DNA of 64,000 nucleotides from Rotaria macrura (GCA_900239685.1 OENT01000550.1:35534-99533), one strand, 5' to 3'. Numbered from the stretch's first letter, positions 1 to 14,300 are shown. The notes: generated by a model not told the origin, from the letters alone. Numbers and translations: made by a program.

Positions 1-158
1 CTTTTTTCTTCTAAACGTGAACATGAAACAAACAAAATAAGAACTTTAAACTGACTTTTCATCTTCATTGTTTTTTTCGTTTATTTGTTTTTTAGACAAA
101 TCAGTTATTATTTTTCATTTTGACCCGAACAATCATCGTTAGGGTCTTTACATAGACT

Positions 159-3100
159 ATGCCTAGCAGAGATTCAAAGCGTAATCAATACGGTAATTAC
201 AATAATTATGGGTACGTAAAATAGCAGATGAGTGTTCTAACCTCAGATACTAAACCAACATGTCGTTGTGTTTTAAGTAGACTTCGAAATGTTCATCGTC
301 AACAAGTAGAATAGAGTATCAATGAGTAGAATGAAAAATTTAGTTGCTCTTTGACTCCGTAACGACAAATAATTATAATAGCTTTAGATCTAGACCCGGA
401 CATCCGATTAGCTCAATGTAGAGTTTTTTTTCTGTATTGTTTGAACTCAAGTATTTACTGTTACTATATATGTTCGGGAATCTTGTGTCTGTTATGATGT
501 AGTCAGTATGCTTTGGCTTATTGATGATTTGCGATATTCAAATATTTAGAATTATTTTACGGCTGGTTGTGTTTAACCTTAAACCAATATATCTTGTTTC
601 GATTAGAATTGCCATTTTTCTTCGTTATGCTATTATGTTTATGAACTTGGAAATTTTTTGGTATGATGGAAAAAGGAAGAAAGGAAAAATATCGAAAATA
701 AAAATAATACAAATGTAGATGGATAGACATGTCGAAAACGAGATTATATTGAAGTACAATTCTCTCTCACCCGTAATTCAATCTTACATATTGATTTTCA
801 TCTCATATTCTTGTTTTCGACATCTTTCCTTTCTGCCTTTTTCCATTCATTCAATTTTTTCATTCTTAAAAAACTGTTCTCCCTATTGAATCATATAGTC
901 GTGATTACTTTATAAGACGAGTTATTATAGATTATCAAAATATTTTCCATGTTGTCAATAAGACTTTATTTAATAATCATTGTTAAATCTTTCATAATGA
1001 TATGTAAAGTTTCAATCGTGACAATTATAACCATCATTAGTGTATATCGATAATAAAATGATTTCTCGGTAAACCATTATGGTCATGTAATTAGTTATCA
1101 ATGAATGAGTAATTGGTAAAGCAACATCATTTATTATGAAAAATTCTGTTATCGATGTTTGAAATCGAAAGTTTTCGATTTAAAACTCATTCAGTTCGTT
1201 GAAATACCCATGAATCGAACAATCATAAAACAGTCAACCATATTCGTAAATCCATAATTTCCTCGAGACACGAGGAGAAAATCATGTATTTTTGATTAAT
1301 TCGTAGTTCATTGTAAGAATTGCACAATGTTCGGTAATTATCTTATTTTAATGCTTTATGAAATTACAGAGATATTTTTCTATGGATGAGTCGACAGCAA
1401 TCCATCAGATGGTTAAGGTTATAGCAATCAGGCATATATGTATATATATGTCTTTACGTAATGATGAAAGCGTTTGTTATATTTTCTTATAAGCTATGGT
1501 GATGGACGTAATAGTGGTGGTGCCCAACGTAATCATGTAATACCAAGTGAACCACCATTTACCGCCTATATTGGTAATGCACCTGACTCAATGGTACAAG
1601 GTGATTTCGAAGTTCATCTATTTGGTGGATTAAAAGTTAAACAAGTACGATTAGTACGTGATCGACAAACAGATCGATTTCGTGGTAAAAATTAACCATT
1701 ATTCATCAAATGTGGATTTTAATGATTTCATTCAAAGGTTTTGCATATGTCGATTTTGAAGATGAAGAATCATTACGTCGTGCTATCGAATTAGATGGAA
1801 CTGTACGTAGATGAAATGAGATGTTGAGAAACAAAAAATACAAATTTAACATTTAATTTAGTGTATTAATGATCGTCCGATTCGAATCGATGTTGCTGCT
1901 CGACCATTGGGTGCAACGAAACCTGAAGGATTTCGAAATAAACGTAAATACATAACTATTATCTCAGCATACTTGTTGATGAGAATAGATGTGATAGTGT
2001 CCAAAGCAATGTTCATCGATTAATCTTTCTCTCAGATGTTAATGAGAGTACATGTGTTATCATGACGATATAGTCTCAAATTTCTACTATAGAATCGTAT
2101 TAAACACTGCAGCTCGTTTGCATTCTACTGTCAGGTTTCGAACACCGATTAGTAGCCTAAACGCAAACAAAAGTACTTCGGATGTTTCTGATTCCATCCT
2201 CTATCAAACGATACGTTAGAGTGAGATTAAAAATAACTTGGACCTGCTCTTGCAAATAATTCATTTGTAATTAGCATCAACTGTTTAGTTGATATTGTAC
2301 GATCTAAAACATAGGTATCAATGATGGTATTTCATGAAGTTTTTTCCATGATAAAACATCTCTGTAAGCATATCTAATAGATTCTAACAGTTGATAAGCT
2401 TTCATATCGTTCCGAATGTTTCTTTTTCGAAAACTAACATGTTCCTTAGCATTCGGTATCTATGAGTAAAGCTACAATTAGAATAGAATATCTCGAAAAT
2501 GAACCATTCGTTTCCTTTGAAAATATCTATATGAGCTAGAAAACATTAGACTAATTTATCAATAGTATTTCCGTTCTATATAACTTCATTTTAATTTTCC
2601 TATAGACTATGTAATTGGAACCGATAAATTCTGTATATAAAAGATTCGTCAATACATCGAGCAAAATATGATATCTATACTGGAACGAAAACACAGATTT
2701 TAATTGTTGGCAAATAATCCTCTCTTAAAAATAAATGTTTGAAAAATAAGATTTCCTTCAACTCATTAATAGCCAAGTTTCCAATCTCACATAGAATTTC
2801 TTATAAATCTTGCATATTTTTCTTTGACAATTAATATGAGATTTATCTTAATGATAATCGCTCATCAGATACCTGACTAGAATAGTACTTTTAAATAAAT
2901 CTAACTTCTTCTAAGAATCTTCTTGGAAAAGGTTATTGATTAGTAGAATCGTACTTGCGTTTTTATGAGTATAAAACAAGTTTTCATAGATTCTATATTA
3001 AAAAAATCAATCTGTTATCCTCAAGTATTGTCATCGATTGAACAAGAAGTTTCTTTTTCTAGCTGGTTTTGAATCCGGCGATAATCGTCGTCATCCACCA

Positions 3101-4446
3101 GGAAATAACAATAATCGAGCCAATGATAGATTTCGTCAAGGTGGACGTCGCAATAATAATAGCAACAGTTACAATCAACAAGAATCGTCTCAAAATATAG
3201 ACGATGGTTATGATGCAGATGAAAATAAAGATGGTAGACTTCAGATAATTATGACTGCGAAGTTTTATTATTCTATATTATCTTTTTAATTCAGAACGTT
3301 CCACTGAACGAGCTTATCGTTCGTCAACATCAGGCAAACATAATGAACGACATCATCGAAGTCAACAACAGAAGCTTTCCGGAGATGATGTTTTTAGTGC
3401 ACCTGATACACCAGCATCAACTGAAGATACCATTGACCAAAAAAGTAACGATCAATCTACAACAATAGCCCGACAGCATAGTCGCAATTGGGCCGATTGT
3501 CCCATTGATGAAACTAATACTGAACCATCACCGCCACCCAGTGCCAATAATACATTTAATAGTGATGATTTTCAAGTAGACATATTGATTCTATTTTTAA
3601 TGAGCAGAAAAATAACACTACAAAATATTTTCCTAGGTTGTTCGTAATAAAAATGTAAAATCTCGTACAACTCAACAACCGTCATCATCTTCAGCACGTT
3701 CTATGGGTAATCAATATCCTCGTAATCGTAATAATGGCAATAATAATCAACGTGGCGGAATGTCACAAATGGTCGGTGGACGTAATTATTATGAACAAAC
3801 TCCACTGCAATATTCAAATCATCCTCAACAATTTTATCAACAACAACAACAACAACAACAAACGCCTGCTCAAAGTCATATAGGTTCGTCGTATCGCGCG
3901 AACAATAACAATAATAATAATAATCGACAACAACCATCAGCTGGACCACGACAACGGTTGAATTCCAATCGATCGACCAATAGTCGAAATTATAATGATA
4001 ATAACGGACGTACAAAAAAAGGAACCAGTGAGAGTTCCAACGATATCAATGATAATACAGTTTCATCTGGTAAAAACTAATTCATTTATGTTTCTTTTCC
4101 AATATTTTTAATATACAAATATAGAAAATCGACCGCGCTTACAATTATTACCTCGTTCACAAAAAGTTTCATCATCAACCGATGATAATCAAACACCAGA
4201 ACCATTGACACGCAATCCGAGCATATTTGGCTGTGGTAAGACATGACAAAAGAAAAACTAGCCAGATCTCAGATAACATAATTGTTACGATATACTTTAT
4301 CCAATGTAGGTAAACCGCGCGATGAACGTGATCCGAAATTGGCTGAATTAAATAAACACATAGAGGAAATTGTTGAAAAAGAACAACACATACCTCCAAT
4401 TGATTCGACTGCATCAAACGGTTCAATAGATACTGTCGTCAAGTAG
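159..4446 (+). CDS. eIF4B/eIF4H-like RNA-binding translation initiation factor
   Basis: Nine exons: 159-211, 1494-1684, 1738-1802, 1862-1943, 3063-3233, 3295-3575, 3637-4069, 4125-4235, 4310-4446, giving 507 aa with all junctions in phase. One RRM lies near residues 35-110: RNP2 is TAYIGNA and RNP1 is RGFAYVDF, followed by a final strand RPIRIDVA, as in eIF4H/eIF4B, which stimulate the eIF4A helicase on mRNA 5' leaders. The C-terminal part carries a second family signature, RPRLQLLPRS then PSIFGCGKPRDE, matching the RPRLQLKPR...SIFGGAKP segment of vertebrate eIF4B/4H. Between them is about 250 residues of low-complexity Asn/Gln/Ser-rich sequence, including an uninterrupted Gln run near 3839-3861. 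It is longer than eIF4H (about 230-250 aa) and shorter than eIF4B (about 610), so I do not choose between them. Introns 1 (212-1493) and 4 (1944-3062) are long; the rest are 52-61 bases except intron 8 (74). The start ATG is the first in exon 1. Confidence 0.92.
212..1493 (+). other. Intron 1 of the eIF4B/4H-like gene
   Basis: AT-rich intron with donor gtacgt after base 211 and acceptor ending at 1493. I see no coding signal. A short perfect hairpin AAATCGAAA/TTTCGATTT lies near 1163-1183. Its size next to several sub-60-base introns makes it a candidate site for 5' regulatory elements, but no element is recognisable. Confidence 0.75.
1944..3062 (+). other. Intron 4 of the eIF4B/4H-like gene
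   Basis: AT-rich intron between the end of the RRM and the low-complexity region, donor gtaaat, acceptor tttctag. No reading frame, repeat or mobile element was recognised in it. Confidence 0.75.
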
Positions 4447-7400
4447 GTTCATATGTCCTCGATACATGAGTGAATTAAATTCTGTTTCTCTAAACCAATT
4501 CAAACAATTTTGTCAAACTTTATTACTCCTCCTAGTACGCCCCCCCCCCTACCTATTGCCGCACAAAATTTAAGCTCTGTAACTTATACCATCGCTGAGT
4601 TATGAGAGACACATGAAAAAATAAATATTAGTTTTTGCTGAAAGGTGAGAACAAAAACGAAATACTTCGGCTATAGAAAAGGGGAAAGAAACGTGTTTTG
4701 CATGTCTATCGAAATATATTGTCGAGTTATATTTTATGTTTTGTTTCTTCCGTATTATTAACTTTGTTTGTGGATAAAAATAACAAGACTTTCTGAAAAA
4801 AGTCATTAGACTCAATTTGTCGAGTGACAATTTAAAAATTGACTGCTTCATAACTATTTAATGAGTCCTTTGATTTCGTACAAATTTGTAGAGTAGATGT
4901 AAAAGAAAAAGTTCTATAACTGATAAATATTTCAGGTCTTAATCTTCTTCCGTGCAGAAAAAAATTTACATTATTTTGAAAAATGTAAATTGATGTTTTT
5001 AAGAAAAATATGTAGAGTACGAATTTTTTGCAAAAAATTATTGTCCAATGCATTTAAAAACTTTTTTTTTCAAGTACAATTGAATTGAATACAATATTGC
5101 AATCAAATTCAAGTGTATTGAAGTCTCTTTCTGACTTTCTACTGTTCGAATACACATGAAAAATAGCTGATACTTTTCCAATGAGTAAAAATCAATTTTT
5201 TCTAATGAATTTAGCAGTAATAAAAATATGCAACTTTTATTTTTCTTAATACTCAGTTCACTCACATATACATGAATCAATCAATAAAAAATAGATATTA
5301 TATATCGAATCATCGTTGGTTTCGAATGAAGTTCGAAACTTAAAAGAGTTTTGATTTTTGTCAAGATTTGCATTTCGTTTCAAAATATGTTTCACATAAA
5401 GTAACTATTTTTCTTGAGTTATTGTCGTATAATTGCTTTTTTGTCAACTATTATTAACTTACGAGTCAAAGTTCTGGAATTGAGCAATTGATTTTGAGTC
5501 TTCATTCAATATATCTTGCCTTAGTAAAGTATCAACCATGAATTAAATACCCATACTTTTTTTGAACACAGATTCCATTGTTGATTCATGAATTCGAGTT
5601 CTTACGGTTTCTCCAAGTATTTTTTATCTATCACTTATAGTATATAACAAAAGCATGAGAGACCATAGTTTGTAACTGAAGCATTTATTTCAAAGAAAAA
5701 TATTCACGCTAAAAACTGAGTCTATTCAAAATGAGAGACATTTATGACATCTATATACCTGATGTAAGAATCAGTATCTTGTATTGTCAATAGTATTGAT
5801 TGCTATTTTTTCTTCTCTTTGAAAATATACACTGTGTAAGTTCATAGAAAAATATGTTATGAAAAATTTCACTAAATTGTTCTAATAGTTTTCTTCATCG
5901 ACTTTTAAATTGCAGTCAGAAGCTCTCGCTTATTATAAGAGAACGTAAAATGTTAGAATTATGCTCTTTTACCATATGAACTCCTTGAAGAAATGATTGA
6001 ATCACTTTGCAGAGTTAATTCACATGAGTCGCGTTCATTTCAATATCTTCATCATTTTGACTTGTGACATAATCAACATTCTTTTTCTAGTTATCCTAAT
6101 TCATGTCATGTATTTGCTTCAAGTTTCATCAATTGAACTGTATGACAATTGAATTTGTAGAAGTTTTTCTCTCAATTCATTCAAAGATGACAACAACATT
6201 TTAACGATCTTCCGTTTCTATTTTCATTCAAAAGATTCACCATCATAAATCAAAGAATTTTTTCATATGGAAGCATTGAGAAAGTTCTCGTTGGAGAATG
6301 AATAAAAAATAGAATATATGATGTCAGTTTTTATGACTCTATCGATGATGAAATAGATTGAAAATAACAGTAGTTGTTTTCAAAATACTGAAATACTTAA
6401 TCGATCAATGCATGTATCCCTATCAGTTATATGACATAGACAATAAAGCATATCAATAGAATCTTTTTCTCTAGTGAAACATCTGTTAAAGTTACTTATT
6501 AATGCATGAGTCTGTCACTGCATGAAATGTCATTATTAAATCTTCGTTAGCAAATCTATCGATAAGAATGGCTTCAGAATACAAATGATCATTCTAAGTA
6601 ATACGACGTTCTAATCCTTTTCACATATTAGAGGTTTCTCAACGATGAACAGATGATGGTTATTCGTATGGTTAAAAGCAAAACATTGATGAATTCAACT
6701 TGTTTTTGATTTCTATAATGCTAATCTTGAAAATTTTCTTCTAGCACAAATAGAATAACTTAATTTTCTATGTGCGCATTTTCGAGGTATCACGATTGTT
6801 ATCTATTCGCGATGACTTCTCTATGAAACGCATCTAAAAATTCATGTCAACTAAATTTTCAAAAGTTAAAGAATAATCACGACTCGTTTGAAAGTATAGA
6901 TTGATAAAGTTTTAATAGTTTCAATCTTAAACTGATTGATTCTCGTGTCAATAAACTTGATGGTTTCTTTTCAAATGATAACAATCTGAATTTCGAAAGC
7001 AATAAAATAATTCTAGGCAAACAAAGAAGAATATAAATCTTTTTAACTATACTGATAAGAAATACTCAAGTTGGCTTCCTCAACACGTTTTTATCAGAAA
7101 AACAAAAATACATAGCTAATGAAGTTTTTTTCAACCAATCCTGTTTGAGTTCTGACTAAGATCATAGTGTTATCTCTTCAAACAAGAGAATGTAAAAGAC
7201 TTATGTGTCTGAAAGCAATCTACTTGCATTATTATATACCAACATCATACATTGAAAAATATACGAAGGTAACTTTCTTTCTGAATCTTCATTTCAACAA
7301 GAACTTCAATACGAGCATTACACATGAGAGTTTCTTCTTTTTGTTTAATTAAATAAATAGATTTTGCAATCTATCTAAAAGTATCACTTATTCATGCATA

Positions 7401-8151
7401 AGTAATTGTTTTTTTTTTTGAAGAAAACTTGTTTTTCTTTCTTGATTATTTTGATGAATACTTATTACATTTTCCGTCTAATATTGAATACTTCTTGCTG
7501 CGTTGATTATTATTCTACTTCCGTTTCTTTTTGTTTTTTTTACTAGGCCGGTGCGAATTTTAACGGCAACAAAAGATTCATCGGTTAGCCATTGAACAAA
7601 ACAAGAAATTGTCTTCTTTTCTTTTTCTATTTTTATCCGTTTTGTTGTGTAATTTCATTGGTAAGCCAGCGCACATATTCATTATTTCGATGTGTTGCTG
7701 AGATTAATTGTTCGTTTTCTTTTGGTTTTTCATTCTCTCTTTCTTTTTTCTTGTTTCTTTATTTATCTTTCTGAAAAACAAGACAAAACACAACTTATTT
7801 CATTGTTTATTTCCGTTGTTTTTCTCTTTTCTTAGATTTATTGGTGAGAAGGAAAAAAAAAGGACTTCGAGGAAAAATCAAGTTGATAGATTTTTTGATT
7901 GTATGTCAATGTTCAAGAAAATCTTGTTCTTTTCTTGTTGTTTGTTTTCGTTGTTCTTGTTGTTGTGGTGTATTTGACTTCCTTTGCACAGACCATATTG
8001 TACAGTTCTTTTGAAAAAAAAGCAAACTTATAACCCTTTTTCTTGGTTAATAAAAAAAAAACATGCTCAAAGATAACATACATATTTTATGTAAAATGTA
8101 TACATGATTTTGATTGAGTGTTCTTTGTTTATAGAGAAAGAAAATCAACGC
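4447..8151. other. Intergenic spacer between eIF4B/4H-like gene and unc-119
   Basis: About 3.7 kb of AT-rich DNA with only T-rich or random short frames. A run of ten C occurs at 4540-4549. An AATAAA near 4619 could serve as the polyadenylation signal of the upstream gene. T-rich tracts between 7.5 and 7.98 kb precede unc-119. A possible 3' splice site (ttgtttatag) just before 8135 suggests unc-119 may have an untranslated first exon somewhere in this spacer. Confidence 0.5.
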
Positions 8152-10430
8152 ATGGCATCGACGTTGGTTTCATCAAAGTCAAATTCGAAGAAATCGTCGA
8201 CAGCTAATTCAACTGCTAGTGGTAATTCGAATGATACGCCCGTAACGGAAGAAGAGTTAAAGAAGAAAGAAACGCCAATAACAGTCAGCGATGTTCTTCG
8301 ATTAAGAAAAGCAACAAAGAGTAGGATATGAAATAGATGAACATGAAGTTTGTTCAAAAAAATATCAACAATAAAAGTTGCTTCTTTCTAGGTTATCTAA
8401 CAGAAACCGATGACAATGTATATAAAATTGATTTTGTTCATTTTCGAATTCGTGATATAAAAACAAATAAGATTCTTTTTGAAGTTGAACGAGGACCTGG
8501 TATGATTTCGTTGAATGATTTGTTTTTATTGATGTTTTCATTTCAATTAATAGATGAGGATGGACTCGAAGATGAATTGGATCCATCGGCGGGTCGATTT
8601 GTTCAATATCATTTTCCATTAGCATTCCTTAAATTGAAGCAAGTTGGTGCTTTGTAAGTAGAAATATTGAAGAAAATTTAATATTGACAATAAAGTAAAC
8701 TAAATTCCTTTTCTGTTGATCTTCGAAAAAGAATCATGATCATACGGTTAAAGTTTCACTTAACTTGTTGTCTTCGGAAAACGGAAGTGTAACGTTTAGA
8801 GATCGTCGTCTAAGGAAAACATGAAATAGCTAACGTATTTGAATACAGAAAAAATTTCTATATTTCGCTATGATCAAAATATGTCAAGTTAAAATATCAT
8901 AAAATGTTAGGTTGTTACGTCTTATAAATAACAGTTGAGTACGTAGATCAATAGTTGAATTCGAACAATATGAAACCGTTTATTTGAACGAATAGATACC
9001 ATTAAAAACTGCGTCTGTAAAAGAACGGAAATGCAACAATGCATCTAAACTGAACCTATTAGAAAATCACAAATCAAGACTATGTTCATTGAATGAGTAT
9101 CATTGAGTAATAGAATAGTTTGATTTTTCAATGATTCATTCTCAAACTATCGATACTTTACTGAACTTGTCAATGGAAGACTGTGATACTCTAAGGACTA
9201 CCTAAACAAAAAATCAACTTTCGACTTCAAACATCGTCTGAATGAAGTTCTTCACAAGATTTATTTATTAGACGGATTTGAACTTCTCTAGTATTTCCTA
9301 TCTCGAGCTATGAACGGATGAACAAAATTTGTTTTCACACATGAGAATTTCGAATATTTCAAGAGTACGAATATCGAAAAAGATAAAATTTACTCAACTG
9401 ACTTTTCAGCTGAGAAATTGAAAATTTAATTTGTTTTCAGAATGAGCGCACGAGCGCTAATGAAACCACAGCCTTCTGTTGAAAATAAAAATTCAGTAAA
9501 ACATCGAAATTGAAGTTCTCAAAAGTTTCAAACAATTTTACGCTCTTTTTTTAAATCAATATCGGTTATTCACACTTTGACATCTGAAGATGCGATAACA
9601 AAGTTACAATATGTCCATTACTATCTCATTTCTTTCGAGGAGATCTATGTAACAAGTTTCTATTCGCCAACAATGCATTGCAAACGAAATTTACAGCAGC
9701 TTTAATCTGTGATTGAATGTTATATTCTTTGCAAAACATATGATGAGAACAAACGATCATTAGATTAGTTTTCTATTCGTTTGATACTTGTCTGACTTCT
9801 ACAAACAACATTCATCTGATTTGTACGTTGACTCATGTTAGTATTCTTTCATGCATACAAATCGAATCGTCAGTAAAATATTAAAGAGATCAACATTCGA
9901 TAATTGAATTTATTTTCTTTTCTCATATTTGTTTTCTAATGTCACGAAGAGAATATAATTGATATTTGTATGTTAGAATTTGTTTTGCTCAAGTTTCTTC
10001 TTTTTAACAATATATTGCTCTGTAGTCTAAGTATTATTTTCAACATCAATTTTCATTTATATTTATGTTTAGAGTGGACTTTACCGTTGGTGATCGAGAA
10101 GTGAAGTCTTTTCGAATGATCGAACGTCATTATTTTCGTGATCAACTTATTAAATCATTCGATTTTGATTTTGGTTTTTGTCCACCCAATACAAGAAATT
10201 CCATTGAACATATTTATGATATGCCCGAATTCGATACCAAACAGAGTAGGTTCTATATTGTCTATTTCTACGTGTCGTTCTATTTCTAAAATTTCTTATT
10301 CACTCTTGTAGTTAAAGAAATGGTTGATCATCCGAATGAAACGAAGTCAGACAGTTTCTATTTTGTCGATAACCAGTTGATCATGCATAAAAAAGCGGCA
10401 TATGCATTTGATCTTGATCAGTCTCGTTAG
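8152..10430 (+). CDS. unc-119: UNC-119 lipid-binding chaperone
   Basis: Five exons: 8152-8320, 8392-8499, 8554-8653, 10073-10245, 10312-10430, giving 222 aa (human UNC119 is 240). After a Ser-rich N-terminus, the whole GMP-phosphodiesterase-delta-like beta-sandwich domain is present. Landmarks are [81 protein letters not shown] and the C-terminal [17 protein letters not shown]. In other animals this protein extracts myristoylated cargo such as G-alpha subunits from membranes and delivers it to cilia and synapses. I start at 8152 (MASTL) because a likely 3' splice site lies just upstream; an in-frame ATG at 8104 would add 16 residues. Intron 3 is 1.4 kb (8654-10072). Intron 2 (8500-8553) is 54 bases with no stop in frame, so its retention would only insert 18 residues. 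Confidence 0.95.
8654..10072 (+). other. Intron 3 of unc-119
   Basis: 1,419-base AT-rich intron with donor gtaagt and acceptor gtttag, splitting the GAL/VDFTVGD strand pair. I see no ORF, repeat or mobile element in it. Confidence 0.8.
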
Positions 10431-10697
10431 AATTAAACAATTTTTATTCGTTTTTCATCACATTGACATTACTGCTTTATATGTTTGCTTCATATATACA
10501 TATTGATGTTTTAAATATTTATTTATTTTTTTTTGTATAATCAATAATTATTTCATTAAAAGTCAATATTCATGTAGTTTTTTGTTCGTTTTATGATAAC
10601 GATGATATTATGAGATGAAGTATCACAATAGAATTGTTTGAATGAACTCATTTAACCTTTGGCTATTTACATACGAATTCCACTATATATACATATA

Positions 10698-11317
10698 AAG
10701 TAAAACCTCTATAAAGTGAACACCTCCTATTTGAACGCTTGTCTCGATCCCCCCATCGGTTTTTTTTGTGAATGAACCTCTATATAATGAACACAATTGA
10801 AACAAAATATATGCGTGTGTATGAAATAAGAAGAACAAAAGAAACAATGAAAATGAATAGTCCCGGTCAAGTTGATTAGTCGCATGTGAAAGAACAACGT
10901 CCTTATCTATTTACGATTGTGAGATGGCGACGAAACACCACCCGAATTCATCGAGACAATGGAAATTGTCAGACGAGTCTACCTTTTTGCTGACACTTAG
11001 CAACCACAACTAAACTCTTTTATCTCTCAATTGCATAGACAACTCGCTCAACTTTTCATCGAATCGAAGAGAGTTAAATAGACAACGATAGACAATTTTT
11101 ATCATAAAATTGAATAGAGATGTAATAGAGGAGTACAGTCATTTTTTACTTCGAGCTAACTAGAGTCAATTCTAACACGAAAGATGCGTAGTCAACAACT
11201 GGTCATACTAACCATGTACCACCGTATACATGTACGTGTTCAGTTAAAACAAAATCTCCATACAATGAACACCTTTTCAAGGGTCCCCTTAGTGTTCATT
11301 ATAGGAAGGTTTCACGG
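10698..11317. mobile_element. 620-bp pogo/Tigger-like MITE with TA target duplication
   Basis: The left end AAGTAAAACCTCTATAAAGT continues into GAACACC. The right end, read on the other strand, is CCGTGAAACCTTCCTATAAT continuing into GAACAC. These are imperfect terminal inverted repeats of the GTRAAACCTYYATAANNTGAACAC type seen at ends of pogo/Tigger elements. TA dinucleotides flank both ends (10696-10697 and 11318-11319), as expected for Tc1/mariner-superfamily insertion. A second, internal copy of the terminal motif (cctctatataatgaacac) lies at 10778-10795. There is no transposase frame, so the element is non-autonomous. Element ends are inferred from the repeats. Confidence 0.72.
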
Positions 11318-14300
11318 TATATACATTTCTTTTCGGTGGATTAGCCGAACTAGTTGATAGATCAAAAGAAATCGATGAACAAAATCGGTCAGTTGGCAAA
11401 ACACCGAATATCAAAATCTTGTAAGAATTTGCATTTGGATGTTGCTGGAAGTCTTCTGTTCACTGATAGTCACACGGATATTTAAGTTCATCTATCCATG
11501 CCCACATCCACATCCACATAGAAGTAAAACAAAATCTAAAAATTGATGCCTTATGCAAGATAGTCTTAAAAACACTATCAACTTGGTTCCATAATACAGA
11601 AATCGATACTCATGAATATTCACAAGGATTATCTTTCTTGGTCATAAACGATACAAAAAAAAATGGAATTCCTTAACATATGTCTAATTCACTTTTTTGT
11701 CATTATATCTGAATTGAAAATGAAATAAATTTTTTCATCCATCTTCTTTATCTTTTCATTCAAGAAGAATAAATCTACTTCTCATTTTCTTCCATATAAT
11801 AGAGTAAATTGATGGGAAAATTTTTAAAGGTTTATTCCATATCCAATATTTTCAATAAATTGCTTTTCGAGATTCCAATGCTATGCAACCTTTCCACAAA
11901 ATATTGATATTTTTACATGCGATAATTCATCATTCCATGGAGGATTTTATTTGACATTTTTCAATATTCGTTGTGGAATGTACAATACGAAGTTTAATAA
12001 AAAAACAACTCATTAATTGATAGTACGATAACAAATATTGTTTCGAATCGAAATCCGATGATAAGAATTTCTGTGAAAAAGCTCTAGAATTCTCGAAAAC
12101 AATCTCATATTTGAATGAAAAATCACAGATCGAGCAATACTGTCAAGTTTGGCATCATTGAAAATACTTGAGACTAATAATTTCTTTTTCGTTCCACTGT
12201 GTCTATTCTTTACTTGAGTATGCGGCGTACTCTTTTATGAAACTTGCACATTTTCATCCAGTACTCCTTTCTCTGAAATTTAGAGTTCCATGTCTATTTG
12301 TCAAATTTCACAGGTTATATATTCAATGTGATTGTTGTTGAGCAATCCTTAAAAATTTATAATCTTGATATCAATGAAATGGATTCATGTGATAATAATT
12401 CAAAATTTTGTTCGATGCATGTATGAAATGATTTTAAGTTATTTTAAAAAAATCAGATACTATTGGCTCATGTTTATTTCTCTCGACAATATTTCATCAA
12501 AAGGAGCGTGTAGTCTCAAATACTATGTCTCCTGCCTTCCCTGATTTAATTTATCTAGTCAGCAACTGCTCGAAAATACTGATAATGAATAATTAAATGG
12601 ATATATATGCGCAAACATAATTTCGAAGTGTATTTAAGTATGAAATATTTCTCATTGAAAACAATTGATCATATACCTAAACCATTCAATCGATTCAAAT
12701 CCTCTCGTCTAGTAGGAACATGTGTCGCTTAAATCATCTAAATTTATCGGACGATGTTGAACCTGAACTTGATACCCAATCAAGCTTATATCATATAATA
12801 ATTCATTCTATAGTGTGATTCTACTAATACCAAATATGTATAGTTAAAAGCAATTGTCATGTTTTTTTTTCATTATCCTCTGCAACTATTAATCGGTTTT
12901 CCATTTATATTGATTCAACTGATGAATATGTCTGTTGTGCCTATTCTGGATGCATGAATTTAATCGGCACACTATCGAATATCTTGAGTCATTTGCAAGT
13001 AGTTTTTAACAGTCTGAATTCGGTAAAATTAAGATCATAATTTAAGGTTCCATAGGGTCGGTACTTAATACGACTCGGTCCAAAATCAAACTAATCAAGA
13101 TAAATATTTTCTCATAAAGAACCACATTTTTCATGGAATGGTAACATCTTCATTCAATCTTCTACTATCCGAGCTCATATGTTGCTAATAGGTGTACGAG
13201 AGATGATTGTCCCGGGTCACTTTGAAACATGGCCAAATTCAAATTTGTTTTTATTTGATTGAAGGATGAGGATCGAGAACAATCGTCATCGATCACTGGA
13301 AAACATAGATATTGATTATTGGTAGAGATTGATGATTGGATCACTTTATGTTTCTTATGTTAAATTTATGACAGTAGTATCAAAAAAAAACATTATTTCC
13401 ATGCTATTTACCTTTTCTATCTTAACTTTAAACTTTGAGAGACGTAATAATTAAAAACTAGGTTTTTGAAAAGCATTTGCAACTGCATTCCATCGATTTC
13501 AAGTTCAAGAAAAACTTTAGAACACTAAAGAAATATTGGATTTCATCATTGATAGATGGAATAATATTTTGTCATAATATAAATTCTATTCGAGAAACAT
13601 TAGACCCATTTCGTAAAAAAAAGCAATTTTCTCCTTTTCTATCAGTTCTCCATTAGCGAATACCGTTTTCGTCGTTCATACATTTGAATTGCAGAGTAAT
13701 AAAAGAAATTTAGTGACTAAAGTTTTTCTTCGTATTTAATTTATTTCACCGAAATGAAAAAATTTCATCTATACATAACAACGAACTTACACTCTATATA
13801 ATGTTGCAACTTCAATATGGTCTTTACGTGAAAGAATAATACAAGTAAATACGAAGGAAATCTTTTGTATTTTGTGAAACACGATATAAATGAAGTGTTT
13901 AGAAATATTTAGGGTAGGAATTTACATTTGTCAATATCTATAACTCTTCGATTTAAAACATTTTTACGGCACGATTTCCAATGCACGAGAGCTGTCAGGT
14001 CTCAATTGAACTCAGTTGAAGTCAAGAAACCATTCGGTAAGCACGGTCATGGATGTACCCTGGTAATTCAAAAACAATTGTACAGATTCTCACTCATATG
14101 CAACTAGAAATAGAATGATTTGTAACCATTACTTTAATGTCGATTGTATTCTATTCGGCTAGGATTGTAGTGATAGGTTTTTTTTCTTGATCAATTATTT
14201 GATTTAGATTGTTGAACAACATGCAGTGAATAGTCATGATCTCAGATTTGTACATATCCGAAGCCTATGTTTTGAAGTATCGTTATTTGTGTCGAGATCT

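Noticed and set aside
3701-4015. 104-codon minus-strand frame
   Set aside because: It is the antisense of the Gln/Asn-rich exon 7 of the eIF4B/4H-like gene; the Val/Tyr runs mirror CAA/AAT repeats.
4540-4549. C-run similar to the tips of the 53.7-kb foldback element
   Set aside because: No partner inverted copy, no adjacent AGC tip and no TA duplication were found, so it is treated as a simple run.
7592-7977. Phe-rich frames before unc-119
   Set aside because: T-rich upstream DNA gives poly-Phe/Leu strings; no start context, no splice continuity, no family.
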